A DNA stretch of 64,000 bases from Abyssalbus ytuae (lineage in GTDB: Bacteria; Bacteroidota; Bacteroidia; Flavobacteriales; Flavobacteriaceae). The stretch lies in NCBI RefSeq assembly GCF_022807975.1, contig NZ_CP094358.1, positions 4,301,037-4,365,036 on the forward strand. The letters run 5' to 3'. Below the pieces are notes generated by a model. That model saw only the letters and a program-made list of their open reading frames with translations. It was not told the origin of the DNA and did not search any database. Shown in pieces: positions 27,593 to 34,500 of the stretch (within the stretch, counting starts at the first letter, position 1; each line of letters opens with the position of its first letter). Made by a program: the position numbers and the translations under genes.

Positions 27593-28276
27593 TTATTTAT
27601 TGTTCGCATCTTTTATCCAGCCGTTTATAGTGTCGGCAATATGTTTAAAATTGGTATCTTTAAACTGCACCATGGCAATATGGTAGTTTACCAGGTTGTT
27701 TATGGTATCGAGCAATTGTGGTTTAAGGATTGTGGCCGATTGGGTACTTTCCTTACGAGTTTCGACAGCCTGGTCGTAGACAATTTTCTTTGCTTCAAAC
27801 GTATGCTGTGCCTCAGTAAGCTCACTAATAGTATGCGCTACATGCGCAAGTGCCGAAATATCGGTTACTGCTTCGGGGGTAGCAAGATCTAATAGCAGCG
27901 ATGCTATTTTTCCACTTTCGGCATCATAGCGGTAGTCGGCAATTTCTAACCCATACTTATTAAATATAACAAGCAGCCTATGGGCAGGTTCACTTATTTC
28001 TTCTATTGTAAGGCTGGCATAGCCTTTTAAAATGTGGCTTAAGTTGCTCAGGGCCTTATCGCGTACGGCATCCAGATCGGCCAGTTCGGATTCTATATGA
28101 TCCCTGTCCATGGCTACTGTAAACGCTTTAGTTAGCGCCTGCAAATCGGGCATAATTTGTGCATATTCCGTATAAGGTGTAAGATCCTGCCCTTCGAGAA
28201 ACTCAACTATACGGTTACTAACACCACTTAGGCCGGCAATACGAATGTTTCTACTTAATTTTAAATACCTTGTCAT
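27593..28276 (-). CDS. DUF6261-like helical protein of accessory character
   Basis: A helical protein of 227 residues without a signal peptide or membrane segment. It resembles a Bacteroidota family that I remember as DUF6261: it opens with RYLKLSRNIRIAGLSG, continues with long amphipathic helices, and ends with an Asn/Lys-rich tail. The function is unknown. Its codon use is unlike its neighbours: I counted 31 and 28 G+C in two 60-base lines (27841, 28081) against 21 in a line of the preceding gene (26401). It is isolated, convergent with the gluconolactonase gene, and next to tandem repeats, suggesting recent transfer. Confidence 0.65.
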   Translation of the reverse strand: MTRYLKLSRNIRIAGLSGVSNRIVEFLEGQDLTPYTEYAQIMPDLQALTKAFTVAMDRDHIESELADLDAVRDKALSNLSHILKGYASLTIEEISEPAHRLLVIFNKYGLEIADYRYDAESGKIASLLLDLATPEAVTDISALAHVAHTISELTEAQHTFEAKKIVYDQAVETRKESTQSATILKPQLLDTINNLVNYHIAMVQFKDTNFKHIADTINGWIKDANNK

Positions 28277-28348
28277 AACAATTTTAAAATTTAAAAAGGG
28301 TATGGAACCAATATTCCTTCCCTATGGTTATTAATTCCTATTTAAGTT

Positions 28349-28505
28349 TACGGGAAATTCCCGTAGCTTATTTTCTTTTCCGGATGGCTTACAAACAAAA
28401 CTTTATTGCTCATTTTGTTCTCCGGATGGCTTGCAAACAAAACTTTATTGCCCATTTTGTTCTCCGGATGGCTTACGGGAAATCCCCGCAGCCCGTTTTC
28501 CTTTC
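28349..28505. repeat. 42-bp tandem repeats upstream of the DUF6261-like gene
   Basis: Two nearly identical 42-bp units, 28380-28421 and 28422-28463, both start CCGGATGGCTT and continue CAAACAAAACTTTATTG; they are flanked by diverged half-units. The left flanking unit contains a perfect inverted repeat, TACGGGAA-a-TTCCCGTA (28349-28365), and the right one a decayed copy of it. A 109-codon open frame on the plus strand (28324-28653) repeats every 14 residues as a result; I do not consider it a gene. 42 bp is four helical turns. Confidence 0.75.
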
Positions 28506-28527
28506 CAATTCCCAAAACAGGATATTT

Positions 28528-28641
28528 CTATATAGTCGGTGGCAGGCAGTAAGTTCTCAATTGGAAGAGTTCTGTTACAATCGCCTGGTTGATGTTAATA
28601 CCCTTTACAAGGGCATTAAATTCTTCCTGGTTTTTAGCCAT
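28528..28641 (-). CDS. Possible 37-residue open frame or gene remnant
   Basis: On the minus strand, an ATG at 28641 opens MAKNQEEFNALVKGININ and runs to a TAG at 28528-28530. The first 30 residues have a good coding appearance and moderate GC, like the DUF6261-like gene downstream; the end (YCLPPTI) looks like a frame broken by the neighbouring repeats. It could be a small protein, or the surviving 5' end of a longer gene. I do not recognise the family. Confidence 0.3.
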   Translation of the reverse strand: MAKNQEEFNALVKGININQAIVTELFQLRTYCLPPTI

Positions 28642-28915
28642 TTTTTATGGTGACAGGGTTATAAATTAAATTTGTTTTTCTATAGTCTGTTTTTTAGAAT
28701 TCTCTGCCATGTTTTATATTATTTAGAGTTGTTATTTCTCTTTACCGCGAGAGAATATTTTTAGTTTATTATAGCCGCAAATAAAGGGGAAGTTGGGCAT
28801 GGATGTTATTGAAAAGTAATAAGTGGAACTTTTGAAGATATAACTGTTTCCAATATCGGTAATTTTAATTAGTTTATTGCTATTTTCATAACCGGTAGAA
28901 CGGGAAGAATTGCAT
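28642..28915. other. AT-rich spacer without recognisable genes
   Basis: Between the small frame at 28641 and the hairpin at 28916 I see no open frame with coding character, no tRNA and no convincing promoter. It separates the DUF6261-like region from the end of the Rhs locus. Confidence 0.6.
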
Positions 28916-28946
28916 AAAAAACCACAACCCTAAAGTTGTGGGTTTT
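28916..28946 (-). terminator. Hairpin terminator at the left end of the Rhs locus
   Basis: AAAAAACCACAAC / GTTGTGGGTTTTTT forms a 7-bp GC-containing stem, CCACAAC / GTTGTGG, extended by A/T pairs around one bulged G. The T/A runs on both sides make it usable in both directions. It merges into the 57-bp repeat that follows. Confidence 0.6.
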
Positions 28947-28990
28947 TTACTTTATTTTTCCGATAAGCAGAGAGACTTTGCAGAGCGGGG
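28934..28990. repeat. Left copy of a 57-bp direct repeat bracketing the orphan Rhs module
   Basis: Aligned by eye with 31081-31137, 50 of 57 positions are identical, including TTTTTTACTTTATTTTT and GCGGGG ends, in the same orientation. In this copy the last 16 bases (ACTTTGCAGAGCGGGG) are immediately duplicated (28991-29006). Each copy lies downstream of a Rhs toxin/immunity unit, so it may be a conserved 3' flank or a recombination site. Confidence 0.75.
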
Positions 28991-29094
28991 ACTTTGCAGA
29001 GCGGGGGATAAAATAGCACTCTTTAAAATTATTGATGCTTACATACGTAATTTTAAAACTAAAGAAGCTTACGCATAAAAATACCTCCAAATAG

Positions 29095-29119
29095 TGTCTA
29101 ACTTTTTGGGGGCATATCA
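29095..29119. mobile_element. Possible solitary insertion-sequence end
   Basis: TGTCTAACTTTTTGGGGGCA resembles, from memory, terminal inverted repeats of IS3-type elements in Bacteroidota. No transposase or partner end is near. With CCTCCAAA to its left it can also fold as an imperfect hairpin and may simply end the transcript of the minus-strand lipoprotein gene. Confidence 0.3.
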
Positions 29120-29132
29120 AAGGTCGTTTAAA

Positions 29133-29561
29133 TTAATTTACGTATTGTATGTTAGTTACTTTCCATCTATCTTTTATTTTGTCAAGAGAATAGATGATTT
29201 CTTTAATATGACTATCTTGGTTAATTGCTGCAAATTTTACTTTAGCATTTGAAACATCAATTGTTTCAGTAATGTTGTAATTAAAATATTTGAACTGATT
29301 CGTAAATTTTTTATTATCCCCTAGATTATAAAAAAAAGTAACCATCTCTTTCCATTCCTCTTGTGGACTTTTTTTAGATTCAGGATTTTCTCCAAAGACC
29401 TTTTCCACATCAATATATTTCTTGGCTTCATCAAAATTTAATAGTGCTTCTGATGATTGCAATTTTATAACTGTTACTATTGGAGTGTCTTTCATATTGT
29501 TATCTTGTCCGTTGCAACTTACAGATAATACTACTAAAAGAATCATTATCAAGTTCTTCAT
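29133..29561 (-). CDS. Small lipoprotein, candidate immunity protein of the orphan Rhs module
   Basis: A lipoprotein precursor of 142 residues; the lipobox SVSC places the lipidated Cys at about residue 16. The mature part is hydrophilic with an NTF2/DUF4878-like feel (FYNLGDNKKFTNQFKYFNY ... DRWKVTNIQYVN), the kind of small cone-shaped domain common in lipoproteins and immunity proteins. It starts 3 bases after the end of the orphan Rhs toxin frame. In polymorphic toxin systems this position is held by the immunity gene. A periplasmic immunity protein would imply a toxin active in the periplasm. The immunity role is inference from position; the lipoprotein nature is seen directly. Confidence 0.65.
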   Translation of the reverse strand: MKNLIMILLVVLSVSCNGQDNNMKDTPIVTVIKLQSSEALLNFDEAKKYIDVEKVFGENPESKKSPQEEWKEMVTFFYNLGDNKKFTNQFKYFNYNITETIDVSNAKVKFAAINQDSHIKEIIYSLDKIKDRWKVTNIQYVN

Positions 29562-29564
29562 AAT

Positions 29565-31026
29565 TTAATTTTTTCCAAAATATTCTAAATAAGGCTTTGC
29601 CTGTACATTTGCTGGCCCTTTAACTTTTTTAGCATTTTTAGCCTTTAATGCTGCATTATATAAATTATTTGGTGCTACAACATCTGTTGCTTTATAGCCA
29701 AGTCTTCTTAATATCCACCCTGGTGTTATCCTTTGTTTTGCATCAATTTGGTTGTTACCTCCAGTTGCTATATTTGCCATTCTTTGGGTAAATGTTGAAC
29801 AGTTATTATCACAGGCATTGTACTTCTTTCTATTGCTTATCTCTGTATTTGCAGCCTTTTTTGCAGCTTCATCATCAGCAGCCAAAGTAGATATCTGTAC
29901 AATTCCATCGGCTGACCTGCCTTCTGTATGCACATTTCCATTTACTTGGGTAAGTTACATCTGTATTGGTTAAATCACTTAAACTATTTATCTGAATACC
30001 CTCTGAATATCCTGGGCTAACATCATCTTGCATTTCAGTTTTGCCAACAGGGTCTTTAGGCCATAAATCATAATATGTGTATGTGCCATCTGCAACTTGT
30101 TCTGTAACCACATTCCCGTTCGCATCCAACACATCATTTCCATTGGCATCCTTTTTATTTTGAGTTTTGTAATTATCTATAGCTATTCCCGCATGGCCAG
30201 TTTCTCCTCCATTCTTATCAGTTGAAAACCAGATTAAAATATAGATATCATTCCCATCAGGGTCAATAACGTTTACAGGATTATTAATCGCATAGTTATA
30301 AGGCAAGTAATCAAAATAACTGTCAGCGTGATTATCAATATTCATCCATCTCATCAATGCAGGATCATAGTTCCTTGCTCCAAAATCAAGTGTGTTCAAA
30401 CCAAGCTCATTGTTCTCTTCCTTGCCATTGAAGCCATAGGGATGGTAAGTCCCGTTAACCACCGTATTATATCCTTGATGTTGCAAACCGCCAGGATAAT
30501 AGTTTTTCTCGTCAAGGATTTCGGTCGATGCGTCGATAGCCCCATTGTTGTCAAGGTCTGCGTAGGACAGTCTAACGTTCCCCAAATGATCTTTATACTG
30601 ATAAACATAATCATAACCACCATTGTTGTCGGACATTACATACCCTTCCGGATGGTTAAAAAACTGCAACTGGGCATTTCCAGTTGCTCCCTGGTAGATA
30701 TAATTACCCGCGTATAAAGTTTCTGTTCCTGTGCTTACCACTTTCTTTTGTTTTACCCCATCGGCACTATAAATATACTGAATACTCCCGGATGCAAAAC
30801 TTACCTGCGTAGGTAAATTTAAGTGGTTATAGGCAATATTGGTAATACCTTTATTGGCATCGGATATCAAGTTGCCATTTTCGTCGTACGTATAATCATT
30901 ACCGGTATTGGTGCCATCTTTAAAGCTGTAGATAGTATTTACTGTTTTATTATGAGCAGGAAGCTTACAGCTTATTGCTTTTTTACCTTGGATAGGGAAG
31001 TACAGAAAAAATACCTGTGCAGGCAC
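29565..31026 (-). pseudogene. Displaced Rhs C-terminal module with papain-like tip, frameshifted
   Basis: The first frame (31026 down to 29875) carries only the end of an Rhs core: GNDYTYDENGNLISDANKG, YVYQYKDHLGNVRLSYAD, GARNYDPALMRWMN and INNPVNVIDPDGND. The core piece is homologous, also at DNA level, to the core end of the large Rhs gene (30840-30920 against 32981-33100). After DPDG the tip begins: GHAGIAIDNY and TYYDLWPKDPVG. The rest (YNACDNNCSTFTQRMANIATGG...) lies in another frame (29565-29933). One extra base near 29935-29960 would explain the switch. The His-then-Cys order suggests a permuted papain-like (NlpC/P60 or LRAT-type) hydrolase. No proper start or export signal is visible; the first 30 codons come from a hairpin region. 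Confidence 0.75.
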
Positions 31027-31041
31027 AGTATTTTTTCTGTA
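31001..31041. repeat. Long perfect hairpin at the upstream end of the orphan Rhs module
   Basis: TACAGAAAAAATA (31001-31013) pairs with TATTTTTTCTGTA (31029-31041); after one bulged C, CTGTG pairs with CACAG around a CAGG loop, giving 18 base pairs in 41 bases. It marks the point where homology to the Rhs core stops. It could be a terminator, or a recombination or integration site. Confidence 0.7.
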
Positions 31042-31080
31042 GTGACCGGAAGGGCTGGCCGTTAAAAAGCAATGTGCTGT

Positions 31081-31137
31081 AGTTGTGGCTTTTTTACTTT
31101 ATTTTTTCGCTAAGCCGGGAGACTTAGCGGAGCGGGG
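31081..31137. repeat. Right copy of the 57-bp direct repeat
   Basis: Partner of 28934-28990 (50 of 57 identical). It begins AGTTGTGGC and ends GAGCGGGG, and lies just downstream of the candidate immunity gene of the large Rhs gene. With AAAAAGC to its left, its GCTTTTTT arm can act as a transcription terminator. Confidence 0.75.
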
Positions 31138-31162
31138 TGGTTCTGTATGTTAATTTTAGAGA

Positions 31163-31537
31163 TTAAAACATTTCTTTAAAACTGTTTCTTTTTTGCTCAT
31201 ACTCCAAAAACTCTTTTTCATTAATTCCTAATAAAAGAGAACAAAACTCTACATATTTATCGTCAATGTTTTCTTTAGAAAAGTGTATCACAAAATCGTG
31301 AGTAATAGGATTTTCTAAATCCTCTATTTTTAGCTTTGAATAACGTTTAATAGATTTAGGGTACATTTTCCTAAAATCAGCATATTGATTATAAAAATAA
31401 TTAGCTAACTCACTACTTAACTTTTCAATATATTCTAAAGAAAATTTCTCTTGATTTTTTTCGGAGTAATACTCTTTAATTTTTTCGTAAAAATCTTCCT
31501 TGGAATCAATATCTGTATTTTGATATTTAAATATCAT
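31163..31537 (-). CDS. Candidate cytosolic immunity protein of the large Rhs toxin
   Basis: A protein of 124 residues of unrecognised family, helical and rich in Glu, Lys and Tyr (EDFYEKIKEYYSEKNQEKF; FSKENIDDKYVEFCSLLLG), with no signal peptide. The frame extends to 31570, but the ATG at 31537 (MIFKYQNTD) is preferred because it lies 20 bases beyond the Rhs stop instead of inside that gene. It directly follows the Rhs toxin tip and is strongly AT-rich, as immunity genes often are. Its cytosolic nature suggests that the large Rhs tip attacks a cytoplasmic target. The role is inferred from position only. Confidence 0.6.
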   Translation of the reverse strand: MIFKYQNTDIDSKEDFYEKIKEYYSEKNQEKFSLEYIEKLSSELANYFYNQYADFRKMYPKSIKRYSKLKIEDLENPITHDFVIHFSKENIDDKYVEFCSLLLGINEKEFLEYEQKRNSFKEMF

Positions 31538-31557
31538 TTTTAAAAATCTTAAAAGGT

Positions 31558-34500
31558 TTAATCTACCCAATTATACTTAATCTTTACTTTGTTCTGTAAT
31601 AAAATAGGTTTTTCAAAGACATTCCAAATACTAGTAGGATTATTTACTGCACTTCTTGTCAAAAACACATTTGCAGTTCCTCCTTTCGGAACAGTTCTCG
31701 CTAACGCAGAAGATAATCTTCCCCAAAACTTGTATGCTTGCGAACCTGGTTTATAAACCATATCAGCTGTTAATGCTGCTAAATTTTGTCCTGCTCTAGT
31801 TTGTCCTATAACACGATAACCTGCATTAATCGCTGCTTGTTGAGTCCCTTTTCCCGACCAAAAAGCAAACCTTGATACTTTACTACTTTGTAATAATTTA
31901 AATGCAACTCCCGGAGCAAAAAATGGGGAATCAAATCCCATTGGTTGTGCATATCCAGAAGCCATAAACCTTTTATGTCTCTCTCTAGCATTTCCTATTG
32001 AAGTAGCATAAGCAGCTAACATAACAGACAATTCGTCGTTAGCATTATTGTTAAACCATTCCATACTACCTGCTGAAACATATCCATAAGACATTTCAGT
32101 TGCTATACCTTCTAATATTTCTGCATATTTTTCTTGAGAGTACCAACCAGCTTCTGAACCATTTAAACCGCCTGAATGATAATATTCTTTTCTGGTTTTA
32201 TGAGGTGCCATTCCTGCTCTAGGAATAGCTACCATTTCTGCTCTTGTAGCACCTTCTTGCGGACAATCATCACAAGAAGTCGTATTTCCATTCCCATCTG
32301 AAAAAGTACCATTTCCGTCGTTTGTCCAAGTTGTACCACTAGAAGACCTGTTAAACAAATCCATTATAAAAGATTGGGAATCAGCTCCACTTGGGTCAGC
32401 AAAATAAATAGGGTTATTATCAAAGGCATTATAAGGAGACTTATTGTGGTGGGTAACAGGGTCAAGGACATTAAACCTTGCAATAGTAGGGTCATATTGT
32501 CTAAAATCCATTTCAAGAATATTTAAACCTAATGCTTCTTCTCTCTCAACACCTTGATAAGTATGATACTTATTTTCTGTTCCGTTTACAACATTATTGT
32601 ACCCTTTATGTTTTAACCCAAAAAGATAATAATTATTTTCCTCTATGATCTCTGCATTCGCAGAGATGACACCGTTGCCATCAGAATCTGAGTAGGATAA
32701 TCGTATGTTTCCTAAGTGGTCTTTGTATTGATATACATAAGCCCCCTCCAACTCCCCCGACGGGGGAGTGTCCATTACATCAAAATACCCTTCAGGATGG
32801 AAAAACATTTTCAAAGAACCATTTTCGTAAATATAGTTGCCGGCATAGTCAGTTGTAGTAGTGATGCTGGTATTATTATCCACTGCTATTTTCCTTAATT
32901 TCATCCCGGCAGCGTCATAAATATACGAAATAGTTCCGTTATCTGTATTGTTGTTTATGTCAACTTGTACAGGTAAATTCAAGTGGTTATAGGCAATGTT
33001 TGTTATCCCCTTATTGGCATCGGATATCATGTTGCCGTTTTCGTCGTAATCATAATCATTTCCTGATTTGTTACCATCTTTAAACTCTCCTTTTACCGCT
33101 GCGGGGGTAATGGCTGCATCGGTAACGGACACTAATTTGTTGCCGTTGTCATAGCTATAGGAAAGGTCATCCATAATGCCAAAAGTGGTAGCCGCTTCAT
33201 TGGTATGCCCTTTTCGTTGTAATGATAAAATATTGCCGTTTTTGTCATAAGTAATCCCGGAAACATTGTAATTTGAAGTGGTAGCCCCCGTGGCCGCTGT
33301 GATCCTATTCAAGGCATCGTAGGTATAATTATAAGTTTTTAAGCTTTGGTCAGTGTTTTTGGTCTTCCATTGAGTAAGGGCAATATTTCCGTTGTAGAGC
33401 GGGTTACTACCTTCATTATATCCTATTTTAAAGGTAAACAGATCGTTGCCAATGGTGGCGGGGTTGTTAATCTGTTTTAACCAACCCCTTATGTTATAGG
33501 TATAGTCTATGGTTTGCAGTCCGCCTGCTCCGTTACTGCCTCCTACCTTTTTCTGTACCAGTTGTCCCAGTTCGTCATAGATATTCTCAACTATGAGTTC
33601 TTCAGTACCCCCATTGATACTTTGAACCTGGGTTTTCAGCCTTCCGGCATGGTCGTACTTAAATTGATCGACAGTTACAATAGCGGCATTACTTCCTCCG
33701 GAGATATTATAATCTCCACCTACCCCGTCAAAACTATTGCTTTGGGGTGTCCCGCAGATAATATTCCCATCAGCATCTATATACGTTGTATAGGCAGGAA
33801 CTTCTATAGAAGTAATCCCATTGTTGTTATTATCCTTGATATGCGCAGCTTTGGTTTGTTCTACTCTACCTGTAAAGTCCAACTCATGCATTACAATATC
33901 TGTGGTGTTTAAATATTCATTCCGGGTCGCAGTGTATATGACCCTGCCTTTTTCATCGTAGGCAGTGAGGGTGGTAATCCAATTGCCGGTCTCCAACACT
34001 TTTACTTTCCTACCGGTAGCCAGGCCTTTTACGTTGGTGGCGATGGCTTGTTCGTAAATACTGTTGGTAGGAACGGTAAGACCCGCCAGGTCAAAAGTAT
34101 AGTTGTCGTAATAATTTACTGTGAGCACCTCCAGGTTATCGGTGGGATAGGTGGTATTGCTGTAATAGTGGTAACTGCCTTCACTACTTAATTTTTCTTC
34201 AAATTGCTTGGGAGGGGTACTGCCACCGTAATGGTTGTTCAATGCTGTTTGCATCTGTAACTGTGTAGCTTCCCCGGTGTGGGTGTACACCCCTGTATAT
34301 ACAACCCTGCCAAAAGCATCGTACTTGGTAAAGAGCCATTGGTGGCTTTTCCTCAGGTTGGCATCCTGGGTGAGGACGGGTTGGTCCAATTTGTTATAAA
34401 CAATGTATTCTTTTTCCTTTCCGGGTATTTTCTTTTCCACCAGCCTGTTCCGTTCATCGTATTTGTACTGGTAACAGAGTTCACTAAGTTCAGTTGATGA

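Noticed and set aside
28380..28463. CRISPR array
   Set aside because: The units are directly adjacent with no unique spacers, only two full copies exist, and no cas genes are nearby.
28324..28653. 109-codon plus-strand frame with 14-residue repeats
   Set aside because: The repetition comes from 42-bp non-coding repeats that keep frame by length; the non-repeated part has no coding character and overlaps a better frame on the other strand.
30328..30717. Plus-strand frame of 129 codons inside the orphan Rhs module
   Set aside because: It is a shadow of the minus-strand YD-repeat coding sequence.
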